DNA of 64,000 bases. Source: Moheibacter stercoris (lineage in GTDB: Bacteria > Bacteroidota > Bacteroidia > Flavobacteriales > Weeksellaceae). The position numbers and the translations under genes are program-made. Of this stretch, positions 31,755-39,004 are shown piece by piece. Below the pieces are notes generated by a model. It had not been told where the DNA came from and searched no databases. It saw nothing but the letters and a program-made list of their open reading frames with translations. Numbering within the stretch: the stretch's first letter is position 1; the number at the start of each line of letters is the position of its first letter. The stretch covers positions 62,001 through 126,000 of the forward strand of contig NZ_JBEPMO010000008.1 of NCBI RefSeq assembly GCF_040545805.1, read 5' to 3'.

Positions 31755-33506
31755 ATGTTCAGAACACATACCTGTGGGGAATTAAACCTTAGCAATGTAA
31801 ATGAAACGGTAACTTTAAGCGGATGGGTTTCGGTCTTACGCGACAAAGGATTTATGATTTGGATTGACTTACGTGATCGTTATGGAATCACGCAATTGAT
31901 CATTGACGAAGAAAGATCTGAAAAAGCTTTGTTGGACGCTGCACGAACTTTGGGGCGTGAATTTGTCATTCAAGTAACCGGAAAAGTCATTGAACGTGCT
32001 TCAAAAAATCCGAATATTCCAACAGGAGAAATTGAAATTTTAGTAGAAAAATTAGAGATTTTAAATGAATCCAAACTTCCTCCATTTACTATTGAAGACA
32101 AAACCGATGGTGGTGAAGAATTGCGTATGCAATACCGTTATTTGGACATCAGAAGAAATCCGGTTAAAAATAAATTGATCTTCCGTCACAATGTGGCACA
32201 AGAAGTTAGAAAATACTTATCAGACCAAGGTTTCATTGAAGTTGAAACCCCAGTTTTGATCAAATCTACACCTGAAGGTGCACGAGATTTTGTGGTTCCT
32301 TCTCGAATGAATCCAGGGCAGTTTTATGCTTTACCACAATCTCCACAAACATTCAAACAATTGATGATGGTCGGTGGATTGGATCGTTATTTCCAAATCG
32401 TGAAATGTTTCCGTGATGAGGATTTGCGTGCAGACCGTCAACCAGAATTTACCCAAATCGACTGTGAAATGGCGTTTGTGGAACAAGAAGATATTTTGAA
32501 CATCTTCGAAGGTTTGACCAAATATTTATTGAAATCGATTCACAATATTGACATCGAAAAATTCCCTCGTATGACCTACGATGAAGCGATGCGCAGATAT
32601 GGAAATGACAAACCGGACATTCGTTTTGGTATGGAATTCCACGAATTAGACGATTTGGCGAGAGACAAAGGATTTGATGTTTTTGACAAAGAAGAATTAA
32701 TCGTCGGAATCTGTGCTCCTACATTGAATTCCTATACTAGAAAAGACATTGACCGTTTGTTGGAATGGGTTCAACGTCCGCAAATTGGTGCAAGAGGTTT
32801 TGTTTGGGTGCGTGTGAATGAAGATGGAACCTTTAAATCTTCTGCCGATAAATTTTATTCCGAAGAACATTTGGCATCTTGGGCCGAAAGAATGGGTGCG
32901 CAAAAAGGTGATTTGATGATCGTAATGGCTGGAAAAGCAAATGACACACGCAAACAATTGAGTGCGTTGCGTATGGAATTGGCTGAACGTTTGGAATTGC
33001 GTAAACCCGATGAGTTCGCTCCACTTTGGGTAGTTGACTTCCCATTGTTGGAATGGGACGAAGAGTCTGGTCGTTACCACGCGATGCATCATCCGTTTAC
33101 TTCTCCAAAACCTGAAGATATTTCCAAATTGAAATCAGCTCCAGGTGAAGTTCGTGCGAATGCCTATGATTTGGTATTAAATGGAAACGAAATCGGTGGT
33201 GGATCCATCCGAATTTACGATCGCGAATTGCAATCTCAGATGTTCGAATTGTTAGGATTTACGGCTGAACAAGCACAAGAACAATTTGGTTTCTTAATGA
33301 ATGCCTTCCAATATGGTGCGCCTCCACACGGTGGAATTGCTTTTGGATTTGACCGTTTGGTATCGATTTTAGATGGTAGCGAAACCATCCGTGATTATAT
33401 TGCGTTCCCGAAAAACAATTCAGGACGTGATGTGATGATTGATGCGCCGGCTGCAATTGATCAAACCCAATTGGATGAATTGGAAATTAGTTTAGTGAAG
33501 AAATAA
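31755..33506 (+). CDS. aspS: Aspartate--tRNA ligase
   Basis: The 583-residue class II synthetase has an N-terminal anticodon-binding OB fold (VTLSGWVSVLRDKGFMIWIDLRD), motif 2 around FRDEDLRADRQPEFTQID, a bacterial GAD insertion domain in the middle, and motif 3 HHPFTSPKP...GGIAFGFDRL. It charges tRNA-Asp with aspartate in the cytoplasm. The bacterial length and GAD insertion are normal. I cannot tell from sequence whether it is discriminating or also charges tRNA-Asn. Single gene with its own promoter and terminator. Confidence 0.97.
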   Translation: MFRTHTCGELNLSNVNETVTLSGWVSVLRDKGFMIWIDLRDRYGITQLIIDEERSEKALLDAARTLGREFVIQVTGKVIERASKNPNIPTGEIEILVEKLEILNESKLPPFTIEDKTDGGEELRMQYRYLDIRRNPVKNKLIFRHNVAQEVRKYLSDQGFIEVETPVLIKSTPEGARDFVVPSRMNPGQFYALPQSPQTFKQLMMVGGLDRYFQIVKCFRDEDLRADRQPEFTQIDCEMAFVEQEDILNIFEGLTKYLLKSIHNIDIEKFPRMTYDEAMRRYGNDKPDIRFGMEFHELDDLARDKGFDVFDKEELIVGICAPTLNSYTRKDIDRLLEWVQRPQIGARGFVWVRVNEDGTFKSSADKFYSEEHLASWAERMGAQKGDLMIVMAGKANDTRKQLSALRMELAERLELRKPDEFAPLWVVDFPLLEWDEESGRYHAMHHPFTSPKPEDISKLKSAPGEVRANAYDLVLNGNEIGGGSIRIYDRELQSQMFELLGFTAEQAQEQFGFLMNAFQYGAPPHGGIAFGFDRLVSILDGSETIRDYIAFPKNNSGRDVMIDAPAAIDQTQLDELEISLVKK

Positions 33507-33525
33507 TTCAGACTATAATAGATAC

Positions 33526-33553
33526 AAAGCGGAATTTGATTTCCGCTTTTTTT
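33526..33553 (+). terminator. Rho-independent terminator of aspS
   Basis: AAAGCGGAA pairs with TTCCGCTTT (33526-33534 / 33541-33549), followed by TTTT. Confidence 0.88.
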
Positions 33554-33569
33554 ATAAAATTAGTCTTAC

Positions 33570-33603
33570 TATCGGATAGGATTATTTTTGTAATTATCCG
33601 ATA
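33570..33603 (+). promoter_or_regulatory. Paired palindromic operator upstream of fic
   Basis: TATCGGATA (33570-33578) and TATCCGATA (33595-33603) form a 9-bp inverted repeat whose halves are themselves near-perfect palindromes (TATC-S-GATA), 25 bp centre to centre. A -7-like TATTTTTG (33583-33590) lies between them, and the right half covers the expected -33 region of the TACCTTTG promoter at 33619. This is a strong candidate for a regulator site, possibly of the Fic protein itself. Confidence 0.6.
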
Positions 33604-33618
33604 TTAAAGAAAAAATTG

Positions 33619-33626
33619 TACCTTTG
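33619..33626 (+). promoter_or_regulatory. -7 promoter element of fic
   Basis: TACCTTTG, a perfect match, only three bases before the ATG at 33630, which implies a leaderless mRNA. Confidence 0.6.
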
Positions 33627-33629
33627 GGT

Positions 33630-34589
33630 ATGGAATGGTGGAAAAACCCATATGAGTATGAAGGACTTGAAAAAACCTTAGAGCGAATCCAAGAGAAAAA
33701 ATCTCAATTGGACAAACATCGTCCTATTCCAAATTATGCACTCAAAAGCATCAAAGAAAGTCTTACTCTTGAGTGGACGTACAATTCCAATAGCATTGAA
33801 GGAAATACTTTGACACTGCAAGAAACGAAACTGATCCTTGAAGAAGGTTTCACCATCAAGGGAAAATCACTTCGTGAACATTTTGAAGCGGTCAACCATC
33901 AAGACGCCATTTCGTACATTGAAGAATTGGTTTCAAAAGACTATGTTTTGACAGAAAAAGACATTCTCAACACACACGAATTAGTCCTCAAAAACATTGA
34001 AAAGGATTTCGCAGGTCGGTTTAGAACGTCTGGTGTCAGGATTGCAGGTGCCAATTTTGTTCCACCCAATGCACTAAAAATTTCAGATTATATCACGGAA
34101 TTAATTCAATGGGTAAACGATTCTGAATTGGATATTGTCATTACTTCTACCCTATTTCATCATCGGTTTGTTTGGATTCACCCCTTCTTTGATGGAAATG
34201 GAAGAACAGTCCGTTTGCTTTTTAATTTGTTGTTGATGAAAGAGGGGTATCCGCCTGCCATCATTTTAAAAAACGATCGGAAAAAGTATTACGATGCTTT
34301 GAACCAAGCCAACAATGGAGATTACTCGAAATTACTATTGATTGTGATGCAAGCATTGGAAAGGAGTTTGGATATTTATTTGGGTTCACTTAATAATACC
34401 TATGACGACTATCAACCTATTTCCCAAATCGTAGAAGAAAGCAAGATTCCCTATGGACAAGAATATTTGAGTTTATTGGCTAGACAAGGAAAAATTGATG
34501 CATTCAAAGAAGGTCGAAATTGGTTGACTTCTGAGGAAGCCATTTGGGATTACATCAAAAAACGAGACCGAAACCGAAAATTAAATTAA
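33630..34589 (+). CDS. Fic family protein with C-terminal winged-helix-like domain
   Basis: The 319-residue protein has an N-terminal inhibitory helix with the (S/T)xxxE(G/N) motif (SNSIEGN, Glu57), the catalytic Fic motif HPFFDGNGR (His184 to Arg192) and a C-terminal region (about 260-319) resembling a small DNA-binding helix-turn-helix (ISQIVEESKIPYGQEYLS...WLTSEEAIWDYI). Fic enzymes transfer AMP from ATP to target proteins, and intramolecular Glu57 would restrain this (class II architecture). The ATG at 33630 is preferred to a TTG two codons upstream, which is part of the -7 element. The DNA-binding tail and upstream operator suggest autoregulation. No antitoxin gene is adjacent. The target is unknown. 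Confidence 0.92.
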   Translation: MEWWKNPYEYEGLEKTLERIQEKKSQLDKHRPIPNYALKSIKESLTLEWTYNSNSIEGNTLTLQETKLILEEGFTIKGKSLREHFEAVNHQDAISYIEELVSKDYVLTEKDILNTHELVLKNIEKDFAGRFRTSGVRIAGANFVPPNALKISDYITELIQWVNDSELDIVITSTLFHHRFVWIHPFFDGNGRTVRLLFNLLLMKEGYPPAIILKNDRKKYYDALNQANNGDYSKLLLIVMQALERSLDIYLGSLNNTYDDYQPISQIVEESKIPYGQEYLSLLARQGKIDAFKEGRNWLTSEEAIWDYIKKRDRNRKLN

Positions 34590-34661
34590 ATTTGTTTCAA
34601 TTAAAATATTCCTCCTTGATAAAATCATTTGGGAGGTTTATAACTTTATATTTCGAAAGTA

Positions 34662-35696
34662 TTGAATTTGAATTTTTCCATCATCATTGCCGTCTACCAA
34701 CGCAAAGAAGAATTGACTGAATTATTGAACAGTTTGTCCAATCAAACAGATTCAGATTTTGAGGTTGTGGTTGTCGATGATGGTTCGCCAGAAGCTTTAG
34801 AAAATTTGGTAAATGCTTTCCAATCGAAATTAAACATTCAGTATTTCTACAAGGAAAATTCAGGTCCAGCTCAATCTCGAAATTATGGAATGCAACGCGC
34901 AAAAGGGAATTATTTCATCTTTTTGGATTCCGATACGATTACGCCAACAACTTACATAGAAACCGTTCGTAAAGAATTGGAATCAAATTATGTGGATGCT
35001 TTTGGTGGACCCGATGCGGCAGATGAATCTTTTACAGATTTGCAAAAATCGATTAGTTTTTCGATGACATCTTTTTTGACTACGGGTGGAATTCGTGGTG
35101 GCGAAAAGCAAATTGGAAAGTTTCAACCGAGAAGTTTTAATATGGGAATTTCCAGAGAGGCTTTTGAAGCAACAGGTGGATTTGGAGATTTGCGAATTGG
35201 TGAAGATCCCGATTTGAGTATGACTTTGTGGGAAAAAGGATTTGAAACAAGATTATTTCCTTCGGCAAAAGTATATCATAAACGAAGAACTTCTCTTTCT
35301 AAATTCGCGAAGCAAGTCAGAGAATTTGGAATTGCTCGTCCGATTTTAAATCAACGCCATCCGAAATACACCAAACCTACTTTTTGGTTTCCTACCCTAT
35401 TTTCAATCGGATTGATTTTGAGTATTATGGGTTATTTGGTTTCATTTCTTATGGAAGAAAAATTCCGATTTTTATTGGGAATGCCGTTTTTGGCGTATGT
35501 ATTTTACTTTCAATTGTTAATCATCATTGCTGCTATGCAATTTGATAGTTTGAAAGTCGGATTTTTATCGGCACTTACAACTTTGGTTCAATTTTTCAAT
35601 TATGGATGGGGATTTTTAGTTTCTTGGATTTCCTTGAATGTATTTGGACAAAAAGCTGAAAAGCGGTTTCCTCGCCATTTTTCCTCGCCGAAATAG
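34662..35696 (+). CDS. Family 2 glycosyltransferase with C-terminal membrane segments
   Basis: The 344-residue protein has an N-terminal GT-A fold: FSIIIAVYQRKEEL, VVVDDGSPE, and the metal-binding DSDT, followed by the acceptor-site GEDPDLSMTLWEKG segment. Two or three hydrophobic segments lie near the C-terminus (about 245-330), placing the active site at the cytoplasmic face of the inner membrane. It transfers a sugar from a nucleotide donor to an unknown acceptor. The only suitable start is TTG at 34662, since no ATG precedes the first conserved strand. No other glycan genes flank it. Confidence 0.88.
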   Translation: MNLNFSIIIAVYQRKEELTELLNSLSNQTDSDFEVVVVDDGSPEALENLVNAFQSKLNIQYFYKENSGPAQSRNYGMQRAKGNYFIFLDSDTITPTTYIETVRKELESNYVDAFGGPDAADESFTDLQKSISFSMTSFLTTGGIRGGEKQIGKFQPRSFNMGISREAFEATGGFGDLRIGEDPDLSMTLWEKGFETRLFPSAKVYHKRRTSLSKFAKQVREFGIARPILNQRHPKYTKPTFWFPTLFSIGLILSIMGYLVSFLMEEKFRFLLGMPFLAYVFYFQLLIIIAAMQFDSLKVGFLSALTTLVQFFNYGWGFLVSWISLNVFGQKAEKRFPRHFSSPK

Positions 35697-35719
35697 TTTT
35701 TTAACATTGAAATCTTTTG

Positions 35720-35727
35720 TACATTTG
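35720..35727 (+). promoter_or_regulatory. -7 promoter element of the hppD transcript
   Basis: TACATTTG, a perfect match. The predicted start is close to 35731-35734, giving a leader of about 132 bases before hppD. Confidence 0.65.
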
Positions 35728-35733
35728 GGAGAT

Positions 35734-35790
35734 ATGTACAGTCGAGTTTTACTTTCCGTTTTGCATAGAGCGATGTGGTCGCTGCGATGA
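35734..35790 (+). CDS. Short leader ORF upstream of hppD
   Basis: An 18-codon frame (MYSRVLLSVLHRAMWSLR) begins 6 bases after the -7 element, so it would be at or next to the transcript 5' end. Its stop codon (35788-35790) overlaps the 5' arm of the hairpin at 35787-35848. This geometry is what translation-coupled attenuation uses, but the peptide lacks a run of one regulatory amino acid (it holds one Tyr, one His and one Trp). Translation is inferred; it could be a chance ORF. Confidence 0.4.
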   Translation: MYSRVLLSVLHRAMWSLR

Positions 35791-35848
35791 ATGAATAGTC
35801 CCAAGGATTATTCGAATTCAGTTTATTTCATACAATTTATTCATTCAT
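35787..35848 (+). promoter_or_regulatory. Leader hairpin before hppD
   Basis: ATGAATGAATA (35787-35797) pairs with TATTCATTCAT (35838-35848) across a 40-base loop. It is followed by an A-rich stretch and the hppD ATG at 35866, so it is not a terminator; it may control ribosome access or be a DNA site. Confidence 0.45.
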
Positions 35849-35865
35849 TCAAAAAAAATTAAAAA

Positions 35866-37026
35866 ATGTCAGAAGATTTAAAAAGCGTAGAATACGGTTT
35901 AGAAAAAATATTTGAAGGAGCACAAGACTTCTTGCCTTTATTGGGAACAGATTATGTAGAATTTTACGTGGGTAACGCAAAACAATCTGCACACTATTAT
36001 AAAACAGCATTTGGATTTCAGTCTGAGGCTTATGCAGGCTTGGAAACAGGTTTGAGAGATAGAGCTTCGTATGTTTTGAAACAAGATAAAATTCGTTTGG
36101 TTTTAACAACTGCGTTGAACTCTGATTCGCCAATTGGTGAACACGTAAAAAAACACGGAGATGGAGTGAAAATCATCGCTTTGTGGGTTGAAGATGCACG
36201 TAAATCATACGAAGAAACAACCAAACGTGGAGCGGTTTCCTTTATGGAACCAAAAGTAACATCTGATGAAAATGGTGAAGTTGTACAAGCTGGTATTTTC
36301 GGATACGGTGAAACGGTTTTTATGTTCACAGAACGTAAAAATTACAACGGAATCTTTATGCCAGGTTATGTAAAATGGGAATCTGATTACAATCCTGCAC
36401 CCGTTGGTTTGAAATTCATTGACCATATGGTTGGTAATGTTGGATGGAACCAAATGAACGTTTGGGTGAAATGGTTTGAAGACATTATGGGATTCGTCAA
36501 CTTCTTATCGTTTGATGATAAACAAATTACAACTGAATATTCGGCTTTGATGTCAAAAGTAATGGCAAATGGAAACGGAAGAATTAAATTCCCAATCAAT
36601 GAGCCTGCAGAAGGAATCAAACGTTCTCAAATTGAAGAATATTTGGATTTCTACGAAAGTCCAGGAGTGCAGCATTTGGCTTTGGCTACGGACGACATCA
36701 TCAAAACCGTTGCAGAAATGAAAGCAAGAGGTGTAGAATTCTTATCAACTCCGCCACAAGCCTATTACGATGCGATTCCAGATCGTTTGAAAGATCATAT
36801 GCATAAATTCAAAGAAGACATCAATGAATTGCAAAAATTAGGAATTATGATCGATGCAGACGAAGAAGGTTATTTGTTACAAATCTTCACCAAACCAGTG
36901 GAGGACCGTCCTACTCTATTCTACGAAGTAATCCAACGTATGGGTGCTCGTGGATTTGGAGCTGGAAACTTTAAAGCTTTGTTTGAATCCATCGAAAGAG
37001 AACAAGAAAAACGCGGAACTTTATAA
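35866..37026 (+). CDS. hppD: 4-hydroxyphenylpyruvate dioxygenase
   Basis: The 386-residue enzyme has two vicinal oxygen chelate domains. The iron ligands are His187 (IDHMVGN), His270 (GVQHLALATDD) and Glu354 (LFYEVIQRMG), all in place. The C-terminal helix region (RGFGAGNFKALFESIEREQ) that closes the active site is intact. It converts 4-hydroxyphenylpyruvate to homogentisate in tyrosine degradation, in the cytoplasm. Homogentisate dioxygenase is not in the window. The 5' leader contains a short ORF and a hairpin that may regulate it. A terminator follows. Confidence 0.97.
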   Translation: MSEDLKSVEYGLEKIFEGAQDFLPLLGTDYVEFYVGNAKQSAHYYKTAFGFQSEAYAGLETGLRDRASYVLKQDKIRLVLTTALNSDSPIGEHVKKHGDGVKIIALWVEDARKSYEETTKRGAVSFMEPKVTSDENGEVVQAGIFGYGETVFMFTERKNYNGIFMPGYVKWESDYNPAPVGLKFIDHMVGNVGWNQMNVWVKWFEDIMGFVNFLSFDDKQITTEYSALMSKVMANGNGRIKFPINEPAEGIKRSQIEEYLDFYESPGVQHLALATDDIIKTVAEMKARGVEFLSTPPQAYYDAIPDRLKDHMHKFKEDINELQKLGIMIDADEEGYLLQIFTKPVEDRPTLFYEVIQRMGARGFGAGNFKALFESIEREQEKRGTL

Positions 37027-37046
37027 TTCCAAGTTATTCAAAATAC

Positions 37047-37074
37047 AAAAGCCTCGAAATTCGAGGCTTTTTTT
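37047..37074. terminator. Terminator between hppD and the convergent GspS-like gene
   Basis: AAAGCCTCGAA and TTCGAGGCTTT (37048-37058 / 37060-37070) form a strong hairpin with Ts on the right and As on the left, active mainly for hppD and perhaps in both directions. Confidence 0.88.
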
Positions 37075-37090
37075 ATGTTGTATATTTTAA

Positions 37091-38230
37091 TTACTCAATT
37101 ATATGCGGCACAAAACGACTTTTGTTGGTGGTTACGATTTCATCGCTTTCGCGAAAGGTAACACCACAAGGTTCTTGACCAATAATCCAACTTCCGATGA
37201 TTCCATAACCTGAAAATTCTTTCGGAATCTTGATGAACTTTTGATAGACAAATCCTTCTTCGCCGTATTCACCAAAGGTTTCGTGTTTCAAAATTCCCTC
37301 TTCCACAACCGAAACATTGGCTCCTTCTCTTGATAGAAAAGGCTTTTTCACATAAGAAGTCATCTCTTTGGGTTCGTGTAAATAGGTTTCCAAAAGCAAA
37401 GGATGGTTCGGATACAATTCCCACAAAACGGCTAAAATCGCTTTGTTGGACAAAATCATTTTCCAAGCAGGTTCAATCCAATTGGCTCTCAATTCGTCGT
37501 TTTTGATGTTGTAGGCAAACAATTCATTGACCATCCATTCCCAAGGATACAATTTGAAAATATCGGTAATGTCTTCACCTTCCAAATCCTCAAAACTTAC
37601 ATTGTTCCATCCGATTTCGTCGATGTAAACCAATTTCGTATTGATTCCAGCTTGGATCGCTGTGTCGCGTAAATATTCCAAATTCGTCAAATCTTCCAAA
37701 GATTCTTTCACACAAGTGAAATGCAAAGTTTGGCCTTTCAAATGCGGTTTCAATTCGCGCCAAGTTTCAATTAATTTATCGTGAACGGAATTGAATTGAT
37801 CTTTGGAATCGCCAAAATAGTTTTCCATCCAAAGCCATTGCACCACGCCACATTCAAACAAAGAGGTCGGCGTATCCGCATTAAATTCCAATAATTTCAA
37901 TTGGTTTCTTTCGTCCAAAGCAAAATCAAAACGTCCATACAAACTCGGAACATCATTTTCCCAAGTTTCAATCAAATAAGGTTGAATGAAAGACGGAATT
38001 TTAAATTCGTCCAAACGGTTGTTGGCAATCACGTGTTCAACAGCATTCAAACACATTTCCCACAATTCCTCTGTAGCATTGTGAATTTGGTCGGCTTCCT
38101 TTTCGGAAATGGAATAATAATAATCTTCCACCCAATAGGTTTTGCCGTTTTCATCAGTATGGTATCCAAAACCGATGTTTTCTAATCGCTCTTTCCAATT
38201 AGAATCTTTTTGAAGGTATTTTACGCGCAT
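37091..38230 (-). CDS. Glutathionylspermidine synthase-like ATP-grasp protein (YgiC/YjfC type)
   Basis: The 379-residue protein matches the C-terminal synthetase domain of glutathionylspermidine synthase without the amidase domain: YHTDENGKTYWVEDYYYSI near the N-terminus, the DFALDERNQLKLLEFNADTPTSL segment and the KPFLSREGANV motif of the ATP site. It would ligate a carboxylate to an amine using ATP; the substrates of the YgiC/YjfC branch are not known. Six bases upstream is a YgiB-like lipoprotein, the same pairing as ygiB-ygiC in Enterobacteriaceae. Third gene of an operon. Confidence 0.9.
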   Translation of the reverse strand: MRVKYLQKDSNWKERLENIGFGYHTDENGKTYWVEDYYYSISEKEADQIHNATEELWEMCLNAVEHVIANNRLDEFKIPSFIQPYLIETWENDVPSLYGRFDFALDERNQLKLLEFNADTPTSLFECGVVQWLWMENYFGDSKDQFNSVHDKLIETWRELKPHLKGQTLHFTCVKESLEDLTNLEYLRDTAIQAGINTKLVYIDEIGWNNVSFEDLEGEDITDIFKLYPWEWMVNELFAYNIKNDELRANWIEPAWKMILSNKAILAVLWELYPNHPLLLETYLHEPKEMTSYVKKPFLSREGANVSVVEEGILKHETFGEYGEEGFVYQKFIKIPKEFSGYGIIGSWIIGQEPCGVTFRESDEIVTTNKSRFVPHIIE

Positions 38231-38236
38231 AGGACT

Positions 38237-38617
38237 TTAGGAAGAAACCGTTTTATTATTAGCTGAACTTCCGAATCCACCACGAATCGCTTGACTTTTC
38301 ATCGCATTGGATTTCGCGGTATTGGTTCCCACGTTGGATTGTTGGTGCAAACCTTGACTTGCATAACCCATTCCACCTGTCAAACTTCTAAACGCCATAA
38401 ACCACAATAAAGTACTCATTCCGCCCATTCCATTGCTGTTATTTTGAGCATAATTTTCGGTTACATCGGTATAAGGTGCAGTAGAATCGGCACGCATATA
38501 GACTTTTTGATCGTTATGGGTTACTGCAGGTTGACCGGTTTGGCCACAAGAACTCAAAACCGATGAAACCAAAACCAAAGTTACCAATTGACTTGCTCTT
38601 CTAGTATTCTTCTTCAT
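38237..38617 (-). CDS. YgiB-like lipoprotein
   Basis: The 126-residue protein has a lipoprotein signal peptide (VLVSSVLSSC), a Gly/Met-rich middle (SNGMGGMSTLLWFMAFRSLT) and a C-terminal IRGGFGSSA motif that recalls the RGGFG end of E. coli YgiB (UPF0441). It lies six bases before the YgiC-like gene. It is shorter than YgiB, so the assignment leans on the motif and the gene pairing. The role is unknown; co-occurrence suggests that the lipoprotein and the ATP-grasp enzyme act on the same envelope component. Confidence 0.78.
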   Translation of the reverse strand: MKKNTRRASQLVTLVLVSSVLSSCGQTGQPAVTHNDQKVYMRADSTAPYTDVTENYAQNNSNGMGGMSTLLWFMAFRSLTGGMGYASQGLHQQSNVGTNTAKSNAMKSQAIRGGFGSSANNKTVSS

Positions 38618-38624
38618 TTTTCTC

Positions 38625-38894
38625 TTATTGAATGGTTACGTAAATAGGAGCTTTGATGGTGTCGTTCCAAGATTTCACCGTTTTCAAGGTGTCAATCTTT
38701 TCTGCAATTAATTCATTGTTGGACCAAATTTTTTGTTTGGTTATATGCAATATGGTATCACCTTTTTCCGCTGAAGTTAAAACTACTTCGCGAGCAGATG
38801 ATTTATCTAATTGTTCTAACGTTTGTTCGGGTTGAGTATTGGTTTGGCAAGAAAACAAACTCATGAAACAACCCAAATAAAATAAATTCTTCAT
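38625..38894 (-). CDS. Small lipoprotein of unknown function
   Basis: The 89-residue protein has a lipoprotein signal ending LFSC (Cys16) followed by a polar spacer TNTQPEQTLEQL and a short beta-rich domain. I recognise no family. It is the first gene of the operon with the YgiB-like and YgiC-like genes (spacers of 7 and 6 bases), and the promoter at 38913-38920 is directly upstream, so it belongs to the same process. Confidence 0.75.
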   Translation of the reverse strand: MKNLFYLGCFMSLFSCQTNTQPEQTLEQLDKSSAREVVLTSAEKGDTILHITKQKIWSNNELIAEKIDTLKTVKSWNDTIKAPIYVTIQ

Positions 38895-38912
38895 ATTTCA
38901 ATTCAAGTGGTG

Positions 38913-38920
38913 CAAAAGTA
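38913..38920 (-). promoter_or_regulatory. -7 promoter element of the YgiB/YgiC-like operon
   Basis: TACTTTTG on the minus strand, a perfect match, with the first ATG 18 bases downstream. Confidence 0.6.
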
Positions 38921-38941
38921 AGAATTTAATGGTTGGGGAAT

Positions 38942-38978
38942 AAAAAAATCCCACTTTCAATTGAGAGTGGGATTTTTT
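38942..38978 (-). terminator. Rho-independent terminator of the S46 peptidase gene
   Basis: A 14-bp stem (ATCCCACT core with flanking A/T runs, loop TTCAATTGAG) lies 27 bases past the stop codon and has T tracts in both directions. Confidence 0.88.
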
Positions 38979-39004
38979 TATGGTATGAATTAAAATTCTA
39001 AGAA

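Noticed and set aside
32697..33092. Open frame of 131 codons on the minus strand within aspS
   Set aside because: It lies entirely inside a well-conserved synthetase gene and its translation (rich in His/Phe/Gln) is typical of an antisense shadow.
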